Source of the DNA: Methylorubrum populi
Lineage (GTDB): Bacteria > Pseudomonadota > Alphaproteobacteria > Rhizobiales > Beijerinckiaceae
Reading direction: 5' to 3'
DNA: 64,000 bases
Assembly: GCF_002355515.1 (NCBI RefSeq)
Contig: NZ_AP014809.1
Location: 62,001-126,000 of the forward strand
Part shown: one piece after another, positions 14,495 through 22,636 of the stretch
How positions within the stretch are numbered: position 1 is the stretch's first letter
Layout: every line of letters begins with the position of its first letter
The notes under the pieces: generated by a model
Told to the model about the DNA's origin: nothing
The model's input: only the letters and a program-made list of their open reading frames with translations
Database searches by the model: none
Position numbers and translations under genes: made by a program

Positions 14495-17155
14495 ATGCCA
14501 GCTGAATCAGGGATCAAACGGTGTAACTCTACCGTTGGGGAATCATCGTCGTCGACTTACACCTCAAAGGCGGCCAAGCTGCGCCACCGGTTTGCCCGAG
14601 GCAAGAAGCCTCGCAGCCGGAAGTACGACGGGCCGCCGGTTTATATGGCCGTCGACGCCGAGTGGGAGACGCTTGAGCGTGAGCTCGGCATCGACCGAGA
14701 ACGAATCCATCTACTGTCTCTGCAGTTTAAGCTCGAGTGTGGCGGGCGCAGCGTTTCGGAGCTGTTCGTCGTCGATAGCGCGAATCGTAGTGCGCGGACG
14801 AGGTTTGCATCCGCGATCCGGTTGATGCTGAAGAAGGCTCGGAAGGCCGGCGTGATTACGGAGTGGCCGGATCGGATCACGGTGTTTGGCCACTTCCTTC
14901 GGGCCGACGTAACCACTTTTTTCGACTTTTGGGCACGAAAGGACGAGTTCGACTCCATCGGGAAAACGTTCACTGCACGATCTCTTTCGGTCGCACTCGG
15001 CGAAGAGGAGCTGCCCGAGCTCGCTGATCGTAAGCGCACGCAGCACAAAGAGGCGCTGATCCTTCCTGGCGACGACGGCATGCCGGAGCTGATCCGAATC
15101 CGTTTCGTCGATACCCTGCTCCTTACGCCGGGCCGTGCAAGCTTGGACACGGTCGGCCAGTTTCTCAGAATTCCAAAAGCTGAGCTCCCATCCGGTTACA
15201 CCAAAGACCAGATGCGCAAATTTTATCGCGAGCGGCCCGAGGAATTCAGAGCGTATGCCATGCGGGATGTCGACATCCCGCTTGCCTTCGGCATCCGTAT
15301 GGCTGAGTTCGCTCGCGAGAACGGGTTGAGGGATTTACCCGCGACGTTAGCTGGGTTTGGTCCTGCTATGTTGCGCCGTCAGGCAACCGAAGACGGCGTC
15401 GACCTGAATAGCGCTCTCGGGCTGCGCGTTGAGAAACGTACCCTGTTCTCCGAACATACCCGTCGATACCGCACGGTAAAACAGCTTGCCTCGATCACCT
15501 CTCGGCAGCTGTTCGAGGAATTTGCGGCTGCGGCTTACCTCGGTGGGCGTAATGAGTGTTTCTTCTGCGGTCCCACTCCCGAAGGTGTCTACTACGACTA
15601 CGATCTTCCTGCCGCATACACCACCGCAATGTGTGCGATTCGGCCTCTCGATTACGAAGGCATACGTACGTCGAAAAACCTCGACGATTTCGGAGTCGGT
15701 GTCCTCGGCTTAGCGCATGTTCGATTTCGCTTTCCTGACGGGACGCGCTTTCCGGGCCTGCCGGTCCGGACCGATCATGGTCTCTTGTTTCCGCTCGAGG
15801 GCGAGAGCGTGTGTGCATCGCCCGAACTGGTCCTTGCACGGCAATTGGGAGCGGAGATTGAGATCGTCAACGGACTTATTATCCCCTGGGCAAGCGACGA
15901 GCGCCTCTTCGAACCATTCACAAGGATGGTTCAGACGCGCCGACGTGAGGCGCAAGCCGTCTATGGAAAGGGATCTCTTGAGGATAAGCTTTTCAAGGAA
16001 ATCGGTAATAGCCTCTACGGAAAGACTGCGCAGGGTGTACATCCGAAACGCGTGTTCAACTCTCGAAAAGGCTTCACCGAGGAGCTACGGCCGTCAGCGA
16101 TCACAAACCCATATTTTGCAGCCTATGTAACCAGCTTCATTCGGGCTGTCGTAGGCGAGCAAATTGCTGGCGTGCCTCCAAATCGCACGGTGATCAGCGT
16201 CACCACTGATGGCTTCCTGACGGATGCTCCTCTAGATGAAATCGATACCTCTGGTCCCCTTTGCGCGGCTTTTCTAAAACTTCGGCAGAGGCTGTTCGGT
16301 GAGGACGTTATTCTTGAGGAAAAGCATCGTGTCCGGCAAGTCGTGGCTATGCGGACGCGTGGTCAGCTGACGGCGCAGGGTATCGACGGTTTCCAAATTG
16401 TCCTTGCGAAGGCCGGCGTTAAGCCGCCGGCAGAGGCTGAGGACCAGAACGAGTACATGCTTGATCTTTATCTGGAGCGGCAGCCAGGGCAGCAGCACGC
16501 CTACAAATCTTTGATCAGCACCCGCGAAATGTGGGTCACTGAGAGCGACATGACCAGCATTCTCAAAGAGTCACGATTGAATCTCGAGTTCGACATGAAA
16601 CGCCGACCGGGGCGAGCACATGAAAGGGAAATACGTGGTCGGCAGCATCTCGCGTTCAGCACGCAGCCTTGGCGTAGCGTTCAAGAGGCGCTGGAGGTTC
16701 GTGCACGGTTCGATGGCTGGCGCAAGGGAGCGCTTGGTACCGGTCGGGTTCTGAAAACACTCAAGGACTATGACGACTGGGTCACTTACTGCGAACAGAG
16801 CGCTCGCATCGGTTCGCCAGGGCGGGGCATTGGCCTTCGACGCGACGGGACTAAGGGCGCGTTGAAGCGACTGTTCCTGCGTGCGTTCGTCCGGAATGAA
16901 TGGGGTGTATTTAATGAAGGTTGGACATACAGAGCACTCGCTGATCTCCTAAATGAGAAGGGTATCAAGGCGTCCAAAACAGACGTGAGTAACGCGGGTC
17001 GCGACAATGCTCCGCTAGTAGAAGTTAAGCTTAAATGTGACAGCGGCGCTGTGCAGTTCCTTCAGGTGGTTCTTGAGCAGTTTCCAAGCTTCGAGCTGTT
17101 TCGTGTGTTCGATGCTGAGGAATTGGAAAAGGCTCGGGATGTACTCCGCAACTAA
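14495..17155 (+). CDS. Family B DNA polymerase, probable primer-independent PolB (piPolB)
   Basis: 886 residues; ATG 14495 follows AGGAG at 8 bases. Exonuclease motifs: D54-A-E56 (ExoI), HFLRAD with D138 (ExoII), YAMRD with Y254 and D258 (ExoIII). Polymerase motifs: D370-LPAAYTTAM (A), K501-EIGN-SLYG (B) and TTDGF with D572 (C, where the first Asp of the usual DTD is Thr). About 130 residues separate motifs A and B, enough for the TPR2 insertion of the protein-primed/piPolB branch. Roughly 300 residues follow motif C. No terminal protein gene is nearby. The setting (tyrosine integrase, tRNA att repeats) is that of pipolins, whose piPolB starts DNA synthesis without primer. A protein-primed plasmid-type PolB is the alternative. 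GC is lower than in core genes. Confidence 0.75.
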   Translation: MPAESGIKRCNSTVGESSSSTYTSKAAKLRHRFARGKKPRSRKYDGPPVYMAVDAEWETLERELGIDRERIHLLSLQFKLECGGRSVSELFVVDSANRSARTRFASAIRLMLKKARKAGVITEWPDRITVFGHFLRADVTTFFDFWARKDEFDSIGKTFTARSLSVALGEEELPELADRKRTQHKEALILPGDDGMPELIRIRFVDTLLLTPGRASLDTVGQFLRIPKAELPSGYTKDQMRKFYRERPEEFRAYAMRDVDIPLAFGIRMAEFARENGLRDLPATLAGFGPAMLRRQATEDGVDLNSALGLRVEKRTLFSEHTRRYRTVKQLASITSRQLFEEFAAAAYLGGRNECFFCGPTPEGVYYDYDLPAAYTTAMCAIRPLDYEGIRTSKNLDDFGVGVLGLAHVRFRFPDGTRFPGLPVRTDHGLLFPLEGESVCASPELVLARQLGAEIEIVNGLIIPWASDERLFEPFTRMVQTRRREAQAVYGKGSLEDKLFKEIGNSLYGKTAQGVHPKRVFNSRKGFTEELRPSAITNPYFAAYVTSFIRAVVGEQIAGVPPNRTVISVTTDGFLTDAPLDEIDTSGPLCAAFLKLRQRLFGEDVILEEKHRVRQVVAMRTRGQLTAQGIDGFQIVLAKAGVKPPAEAEDQNEYMLDLYLERQPGQQHAYKSLISTREMWVTESDMTSILKESRLNLEFDMKRRPGRAHEREIRGRQHLAFSTQPWRSVQEALEVRARFDGWRKGALGTGRVLKTLKDYDDWVTYCEQSARIGSPGRGIGLRRDGTKGALKRLFLRAFVRNEWGVFNEGWTYRALADLLNEKGIKASKTDVSNAGRDNAPLVEVKLKCDSGAVQFLQVVLEQFPSFELFRVFDAEELEKARDVLRN

Positions 17156-17209
17156 TGTTTATATGCGAACATGCTCAAGATACGCCGCAAAGCACTGGAA
17201 TTGAGGGTT

Positions 17210-17605
17210 TTAGGTTAGCATAGAGAGCAGGTCGCTGATCCTGCAGTTTCCGGCGAAACGGGCGAAGAGGGCGAGGCTGACGTCCACCATGCGCTTGGCT
17301 TTCGAGACCACGATTGAGCGGCGTCGAAAGCGGGCGAGCCAATGCCGCTGCCGGGCGTTGTCCCGCTCGATGCTGTGGGTCTCGTCCTTGCCCGTATAGT
17401 GCTGCCCGATCGGCAACAGCGCGGTGTAGGCAGCGTAGGCGTCCGTGCAGTAGAGCCGGGTGCGCCAGCGCTGCAGCCGTTGGATCAGGCGCTCGCAGGT
17501 GGCCTTGTCACGACCGCCGCATTCCCAGTCCACCAACTGCCCTGAAGCACGATCCCAAGCTTTCCAGATCCAGAGCGGCTCGGACTTTTTTTCACATAGT
17601 GCCAC
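17210..17605 (-). CDS. IS1-family transposase, InsB part
   Basis: The C-terminal catalytic part: KKSEPLWIWKAWDRASGQLV, DWECGGRDKATCERL, TDAYAAYTALLPIGQHYTGK, HSIERDNARQRHWLARF. These are typical IS1 InsB motifs. Translation probably enters by -1 slippage on A7 (complement of 17585-17591) within the InsA frame, giving a fused transposase of about 230 residues (17913 to 17210). Confidence 0.88.
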   Translation of the reverse strand: MALCEKKSEPLWIWKAWDRASGQLVDWECGGRDKATCERLIQRLQRWRTRLYCTDAYAAYTALLPIGQHYTGKDETHSIERDNARQRHWLARFRRRSIVVSKAKRMVDVSLALFARFAGNCRISDLLSMLT

Positions 17606-17913
17606 ATCTCATCAAGCTCGATCACCACCGCCCGGCCTTCCGGCTCGGGCTTGTGCGCGTAGGCGGCGGCGAACTGCTCCAGCCAAGCCTGGATCGTCGG
17701 TGTCGAGACACCGAGCAGCTTGGCGGTGCGGTTCATCGACAAGCCGCTGACATACAGCAGGACCGCGGTGGCCTTCATGGCCAGCGGCTTGCCGCGGGCG
17801 GGCGTGTCGGTGAAGTTCAGGCCACAGGCCTTGCACCGATACCGCTGCTTGGAGCGCATCAGCCCATTTTTGACGTGCTCCTCACTGCCACAACGCTTGC
17901 ACTGCAGACCCAT
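17485..17913 (-). CDS. IS1-family InsA-like protein
   Basis: 142 residues. An N-terminal zinc finger (CKRCGSEEHVKNGLMRSKQR, YRCKACGLNF) and helix-turn-helix (LSMNRTAKLLGVSTPTIQAW) match InsA. ELDEMWHYVKK just before the A7 run belongs to the fused transposase (first acidic residue). The part after the shift point is read in the wrong frame unless slippage happens. Confidence 0.88.
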   Translation of the reverse strand: MGLQCKRCGSEEHVKNGLMRSKQRYRCKACGLNFTDTPARGKPLAMKATAVLLYVSGLSMNRTAKLLGVSTPTIQAWLEQFAAAYAHKPEPEGRAVVIELDEMWHYVKKSPSRSGSGKLGIVLQGSWWTGNAAVVTRPPASA

Positions 17914-18064
17914 GACCCACCTCCCGCCGAATGCGCTCGGCGAGGAAGATAGGTCATCTATGCAGCCCTAAAACCCTCCTGGAATTTGTTGGCGTGTCAC
18001 AGGCCTTGTGATTGGCAGATCACATTGAAAAATCAGGCTGGGCAATCAGAGTCTACGTAAGACT

Positions 18065-18095
18065 ATGGCATGCGAGCCAAAGGCTCGCATGCCAT
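18065..18095. other. Perfect 14-bp hairpin upstream of the Rep gene
   Basis: ATGGCATGCGAGCC (18065-18078), loop AAA, GGCTCGCATGCCAT (18082-18095). The stem is perfect, lies 91 bp before the HUH Rep start, and lacks the U-run of a terminator. A long hairpin next to a HUH Rep gene is a plausible double-strand origin (nick site), but a protein-binding or termination role is possible. Confidence 0.6.
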
Positions 18096-18186
18096 GCCTT
18101 TCCGCCGATCTAATCGGTGGATTTGGTCGGTATATTAGCGAAGGGGCTCATTGCTAAATACCTCAGGTTCAACTGGAGAAAGCCTG

Positions 18187-19098
18187 ATGTCGTATTTATC
18201 CATGAAAGAGTTTCGCGCTGCCCTGATCAAGCTATTTGAGCCTTGGGAACGTCGTCAGATTCGATGGCTGAGCCCAGGGATGCACGAGCAACGCACCCGG
18301 GTACTTGGGGCGCTGGGTATGATGCACCCGCTGTACGAGCGTATGGAAGCCTGCGGCACCATGGACGAGGGCCGCTGTAACATAGTGACCTGCGGCGTGC
18401 CCTTGTGCCCGCGCTGCTTCATGCGCCGACGTGGTATGGAAACGGGTCGTGCGTTGAAGCAGGCGTTCGCTGGGGTGCCGAACGACCAGCTGGCGTTCCT
18501 TACCCTCCTGTTGCCGCCGACGCTGGATCTGGGCTCCGTAGATGGCTCTATCGCGGTAACCAAGCGCCGGATCCGGAACATGGTCGCCTACCGACGCGCT
18601 CAGGACCCACGCTGGAATGCCGTGCAGCTGACTGGTTGGTGGGAGATGGACCGGGATGACTTCGGTGATCTACCCGGGTTTGGCCGTAACAAGCGGATCG
18701 CCATGGAAGCTCTGGGATGGCCGCTGTTCGCACCTCGGGACGACTCCACCGTGTGGCGTCCGCATCTGCATGGGATCGTGGCATTGGGCCGGGTGAGCCG
18801 GGAGGAGTTCGCCGAAGCTCTACGAACCACGGGGCACGGCGCTCCGTATCAGGTGGATCTGCAGGCGTTCGACGCGCACCGAACCGTCGTGAAGAACATC
18901 AAGAGCGTCATCCGGTACGCTTTGAAATTCCGCATCGAGACAGATTTCAAAGCGAACGGCAGCGCCTCGGTTGATGTAGGTGGAGATGTTGTTGCTCGTA
19001 GCTGGTGGAGCAATAAGGACATCAGGTCGTATTCGGAGTGGTTGATGTCGAGAAGAGGCGGGTTCGAGAGGATCAGGTTCGTAGTCAGGTCTTGTTAG
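18187..19098 (+). CDS. HUH-type replication initiator (rolling-circle Rep-like)
   Basis: 303 residues from ATG 18187, preceded by TGGAGA; a TTG at 18151 is less likely. Motif order is that of HUH Rep/relaxase proteins. A Cys cluster with C74-PR-C77 may bind zinc. Motif 1 is FLTLLL at 104-109. Motif 2 is RPHLHGIV with H193 and H195. Motif 3 is IRYALKF with Y244 and K247 (YxxK), one catalytic Tyr. Such enzymes nick one DNA strand and stay joined to its 5' end to start rolling-circle replication, or act in transposition. It lies 200 bp after the IS1 and 1 kb after the PolB. Whether it serves the same element is inference. Confidence 0.75.
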   Translation: MSYLSMKEFRAALIKLFEPWERRQIRWLSPGMHEQRTRVLGALGMMHPLYERMEACGTMDEGRCNIVTCGVPLCPRCFMRRRGMETGRALKQAFAGVPNDQLAFLTLLLPPTLDLGSVDGSIAVTKRRIRNMVAYRRAQDPRWNAVQLTGWWEMDRDDFGDLPGFGRNKRIAMEALGWPLFAPRDDSTVWRPHLHGIVALGRVSREEFAEALRTTGHGAPYQVDLQAFDAHRTVVKNIKSVIRYALKFRIETDFKANGSASVDVGGDVVARSWWSNKDIRSYSEWLMSRRGGFERIRFVVRSC

Positions 19099-19159
19099 AC
19101 ATAATAATCATGACTTTTACATACATGATACTAACTAGCTTATTGCCTGTCATGGCCCA

Positions 19160-19363
19160 TTAGTTGCTGTTGAAAATGAGTGACGCCAGCACGTTGCCGT
19201 GAGCGATCGTACGCTGGTGTGCGTCCTTCGTGGTATCCTGTTGAGGGTCATAGAAGCCGAGTGTCCTACGGCTCGCATCCAAAGCGCGCTGCTTCCCGTT
19301 CGACTGTGTCTCGATATATCCGAGCGTTCTTTGATAGCGGTCTTTGATCGTCTCTGTGCTCAT
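19160..19363 (-). CDS. Small repeat protein, possibly beta-flower type (67 aa)
   Basis: 67 residues: after MSTETIKDRYQRTLGYIETQ come repeated units of the form G-(Y/F)-(I/Y)-x...(N/T)-x-D-A-x-x-R-T-(L/I)-G: RTLGYIETQSNG, RALDASRRTLGFYDPQQD, TKDAHQRTIAHGNVLASLIF. This pattern resembles small 4-fold beta-flower-like proteins. Function unknown. It faces the Rep gene. Confidence 0.5.
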   Translation of the reverse strand: MSTETIKDRYQRTLGYIETQSNGKQRALDASRRTLGFYDPQQDTTKDAHQRTIAHGNVLASLIFNSN

Positions 19364-19438
19364 CGGGTCCCTCGGATAGTATGGCTGAACCGGGTGTTTC
19401 GGGCAGCGCGGGCGGCGACTACCCTTCTCAGGGTGTGG

Positions 19439-19909
19439 CTAAGCCGCCTTGGACCGGCGCTTGGCCATCATCACGCCCTGTGCAGCCAAGGCGTCCATCA
19501 GCATGGGGTCTAGCTCTCCCGCTCGAACCGCGGCGATAAGTGAGTCGATCAGGATAGGCAGCTTGTCGAGCGTACCCACGTTGATCGCGGGCTTGCCCGG
19601 CTGCAGTTCGAGAAACTTTGCGCCAAGACCGATGCGCATCACGAACTGATATGCGCCTGCCTGATCCTGGTAGAAGTTCTTCCGGACGCGGCGCGCAACT
19701 TCCGTGCGGATGCGTTCGCCATCTGCATTTGTCCGGAGGGCAATCCGCTTCGGCGGCTGGTAGATTCGGCCCTCAAGGCCAGCCGTTGCGAGTTCCCGCT
19801 GCTCGGCCAGTTGCTCCAGCAGCCTGCCACGGGCGCGCGAAAGTGGATCCGCGGCGTTCACTGCAGGCGTAGCTGGGCCAAGTTTCAGTGTTTTGAGTAG
19901 ACCGCTCAC
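19439..19909 (-). CDS. DUF6641-like plasmid/phage protein
   Basis: 156 residues if translation starts at GTG 19909, which has AAGGAGG five bases upstream and gives VSGLLKTLKLG, a start that fits relatives; an in-frame ATG lies at 19924. The body (RGRLLEQLAEQRELATAGLEGRIYQPPK, quoted in part, then RIRTEVARRVRKNFYQDQAG, FLELQPGKPAINVGTLDKLP, LIAAVRAGELDPMLMDAL) resembles DUF6641, found on plasmids and prophages and of unknown role. The family name is given from memory of its pattern. Confidence 0.6.
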   Translation of the reverse strand: MSGLLKTLKLGPATPAVNAADPLSRARGRLLEQLAEQRELATAGLEGRIYQPPKRIALRTNADGERIRTEVARRVRKNFYQDQAGAYQFVMRIGLGAKFLELQPGKPAINVGTLDKLPILIDSLIAAVRAGELDPMLMDALAAQGVMMAKRRSKAA

Positions 19910-20127
19910 TTCCGCCTCCTTCATCGCGCTCGATGAGCTGCTATGCGGAGACGGTAATGCCGCTGTTCTACCGATCAACCTAATTGTTCGCCCCTCTTGT
20001 TACCGCTGGTCTTTGGCCTTAATGCAACGTGCGGCCGCTATGTCTTATCGCTTGTGGAGATGAGGTGTTGTTATGCGCCATGTTTCAGGCTGTGGCATCT
20101 GGCCGGAGAGCGGACCTTCGGCAAAGC

Positions 20128-21681
20128 GCCGATTTCGTTGAAAAACTCGCGGTCTAGTTGGATCGGGTGCAGGTCGGACGAGCGCGGCGGCTGGATGAGA
20201 GGGTGGCCCCGGCCGATCAGGCCGGGCTCGGCTGCGGCACCGGGATCAGCTTGGCGAGCTTCCTGAGGTTCTGGGCTGCCGCGGCGAGGTGGAACTCGTC
20301 CCGAGCCCCGTTCGGCCCCCGTAGCCGGAGTCGATCCAGCTTCAGGATCCGCTTGAGGTGGGCAAACAGCATCTCGACCTTCTTGCGCTCCCGCCGTGAG
20401 GTGCGGCCCTCCTCCGAGGCACAGATGTCGCGCGCCATCTGCCGAGCACCTTCGTGGATCGAGCGGGGGATCTTGCGGGCGGGTGCGTTGGGACAGCACC
20501 GAGGCTTCAGGGCGCAGGCGTCGCAGTCACGCTTGCTGGCGTGGTAGCGCATCATCCCATCCGCATCGACCAGCGGGGGCGGCGTCCGGTAGACCTTTTG
20601 GCGTTGCCGCAGCGGTTTGCCGGCCGGGCAAGTGTAGACGTCGGCTTCAGGGTCGTACGTGAAGGCTGACCGGCTGAAGGTGCCGTCGCTGCGCTCGGAC
20701 TTGTCGAAGACAGGGATGTGCGGCTCGATCCCACGCTCGTGCACCAGCCAGGCGAGGTGTTCGGCCGAGCCGTAGGCGCTGTCCGCCGCAAGCCGCGCCG
20801 GCCATAGCCCAAAGCGATCCTGCGTGCGCGCGACCATGGTACGGGCCGCCCCGACCTCCGCCTGCCGGATGGCGCGGCTGGCCTCGACGTCGACGATCAC
20901 GGCGTGGTCAAGGTCGATCAGGTAGTTGGTGGCGTAGGCGAAGAAGGCATGGCCCTTCATCGCGCCCGTCCACTGCGCCGCCGGGTCGGAGCGGGAAATA
21001 AACTTCGGCGTGCTCTCGCTTGCGGCTCCCCAGGCAGCCTCGTCGAGGGTGTCGAGGTACTCGCGCACCGACCGGCGGGTCCGGGCCAAGTCGTCCCAAT
21101 CGACGGACTCAGAAGCGTCCGCAGAGCGCTGCTTGTTGGCGTCGGCTCGGATCAGGCTAGCGTCAACCGCGAAGCCCTCACCACCCACGAGCCCCGCGTC
21201 GATGCAGCGTTGCACGGTGATCTCGAACACCTCGCGCAGCAGGTCGCTGTCGCGGAAACGGCCGTGGCGGTTCTTCGAGAAGGTCGAGTGGTCGGGCACC
21301 GCGCCTTCCAATCCGAGTCGGCAGAACCAGCGGTAGGCGAGGTTGAGGTGCACCTCCTCGCACAAGCGGCGCTCGGAGCGGATGCCGAAGCAGTAGCCGA
21401 CGAGCAGCATGCGGATCATCAGTTCGGGATCGACCGAAGGCCGGCCCGTCGTGCTGTAGAAGGGCCGCAGGTGCGCGCGCAGGCCCGACAGGTCGACGAA
21501 GCGATCGATGGCGCGCAGCAGATGGTCGGCGGGAACGTGGGTATCGAGCGAGAACTCGTAGAACAAGGCACCCTGCTCGACTTGCCGAGGTCCCATCATC
21601 TGCTTTGATCTCCGTCTCTCGACAGGAGTGAATCACCTCACGATTACCGCCGCAACACCCGAGTTTTTCAACAGAATCCGC
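20128..21681 (-). mobile_element. IS1182-family insertion sequence, copy 1
   Basis: About 1.55 kb. The inverted ends read CCGATTTCGTTGAAAAACTCG at 20129 (shown as CCGATTT...AAAAACTCG) and the complement of CGGATTCTGTTGAAAAACTCG at the right, near 21680. It holds one intact transposase gene. It has broken or adjoins a umuC-like pseudogene on its right. It is oriented opposite to copy 2 at 43.5 kb. Confidence 0.88.
20217..21599 (-). CDS. IS1182-family transposase, copy 1
   Basis: 460 residues, full length. It opens MMGPRQVEQGALFYEFSLDT, typical of the family, followed by RPSVDPELMIRMLLVGYCFG, VPDHSTFSKNRHGRF, the first Asp region GGEGFAVDASLIRADANKQR, LAADSAYGSAEHLAW (second Asp), and the C-terminal Glu region RRERKKVEMLFAHLKRILKL. 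About three quarters of positions seem shared with copy 2, so the two are relatives, not recent duplicates. Confidence 0.92.
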   Translation of the reverse strand: MMGPRQVEQGALFYEFSLDTHVPADHLLRAIDRFVDLSGLRAHLRPFYSTTGRPSVDPELMIRMLLVGYCFGIRSERRLCEEVHLNLAYRWFCRLGLEGAVPDHSTFSKNRHGRFRDSDLLREVFEITVQRCIDAGLVGGEGFAVDASLIRADANKQRSADASESVDWDDLARTRRSVREYLDTLDEAAWGAASESTPKFISRSDPAAQWTGAMKGHAFFAYATNYLIDLDHAVIVDVEASRAIRQAEVGAARTMVARTQDRFGLWPARLAADSAYGSAEHLAWLVHERGIEPHIPVFDKSERSDGTFSRSAFTYDPEADVYTCPAGKPLRQRQKVYRTPPPLVDADGMMRYHASKRDCDACALKPRCCPNAPARKIPRSIHEGARQMARDICASEEGRTSRRERKKVEMLFAHLKRILKLDRLRLRGPNGARDEFHLAAAAQNLRKLAKLIPVPQPSPA

Positions 21682-21833
21682 CCAAGCCAGTCGTTCGCAG
21701 GGGTTCGATGGCATCTCCAAAGCAGACATGGCGGGTGCCGATACCCGTATTCCCGCTCCACTTGTTGACAGAGCCGTTCGGGCTACGACCGGACCGACCC
21801 GCCCACGACCACTGGATGGCCCAGAACTTGACG

Positions 21834-22580
21834 CAGGACATCTGGGGCGTTGGCCCGGTGAACGCCCGCAAGCTTGGGGCGCTGGGGTGCGAGAGCGCCG
21901 CCGACGTGCGCGATCTCGACCCCCGGGCGGTGCGCAAGGCCATGACAGTGGTCGGCGAGCGGCTGTTGCGGCAGCTACGCGGCGAGGCCTGTCTCGACCT
22001 GGAGGAGGTCGCCGCGACTCGGAAGGGCTGCGCCGTGAACCGGAGCTTCTCCGACCGGGTCGAGGATCACGCAACGATGGAGCAGGCGGTCGCCGCCAAC
22101 GCGACCCGGCTCGGGGAAAAGCTCCGCCGGGAGGGGTTCGGAACCGACCACGTCACGGTCTTCTTCCGCACCTCCGAGCACGACCGGACTCGGCTGCAGC
22201 GGTCGGTCTCGACGGTGGTGACCCTGCCGGAATCGTCGAACGACACTTTGGTGCTGGTGAAGGCCGCACTGCATGGCGTCCGCAAGACCTGGCGGGACGG
22301 CTTTTGTTATTCGAAGGCCGGAGTGGTCACGACGGACCTCCTGCCTCTCCACGCCTCCCAGCGAGCGATACCCGGCCTCGGCCAGCTCGACCGCGAGCGG
22401 GGGCCGCGCTGATGGCGGCGCTCGATGCCTGCAACCGGCGCTTCGGGCGCGGGGCGGTCGTCCCAGCCGCGGCCGGGTTCACCCCGGCGCGGGCATGGTC
22501 GACCAAGTTCGAGATGCGCTCGCCGCGCTACACGACCCGGCTGGACGAGATCCTGGTCGTTGCGGCGGACAATCCCGTAC
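21834..22580 (+). pseudogene. umuC: UmuC-like Y-family polymerase, truncated and frameshifted
   Basis: Recognisable from QDIWGVGPVNARKLGALGCE (helix-hairpin region) through RKAMTVVGERLLRQLRGEACLDLEEV to the little-finger domain (GCAVNRSFSDRV, YSKAGVVTTDLLPL). Near 22400 a frameshift breaks it; the other frame continues LMAALDACNRRFGRG and RSPRYTTRLDEILVV, the usual UmuC ending. The catalytic palm is gone, replaced by unrelated DNA up to the IS1182 end at 21681. It is a dead remnant of an SOS polymerase operon. Confidence 0.85.
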
Positions 22581-22636
22581 GATCTGCCTGGAAGGCTGCG
22601 ATTTACCGTCAAGACAAATGCTGGGCGGAAACCTGA

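Larger units (their letters stand above)
17203..17978 (-). mobile_element. IS1-family insertion sequence
   Basis: 776 bp, close to the usual IS1 length of about 770. The ends are short inverted repeats (GAGGGTTTTAGG at 17203, its complement ending at 17978) with 8-bp direct repeats outside. It carries InsA- and InsB-like frames joined by a -1 shift at an A7 run. It lies about 40 bp after the PolB stop and splits no recognised gene. Confidence 0.92.
17195..17986. repeat. 8-bp target duplication around the IS1 element
   Basis: CTGGAATT occurs at 17195-17202 and again at 17979-17986, immediately outside the two IS1 ends. 8-9 bp is the duplication size of IS1. An exact match suggests a fairly recent insertion. 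Confidence 0.85.
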
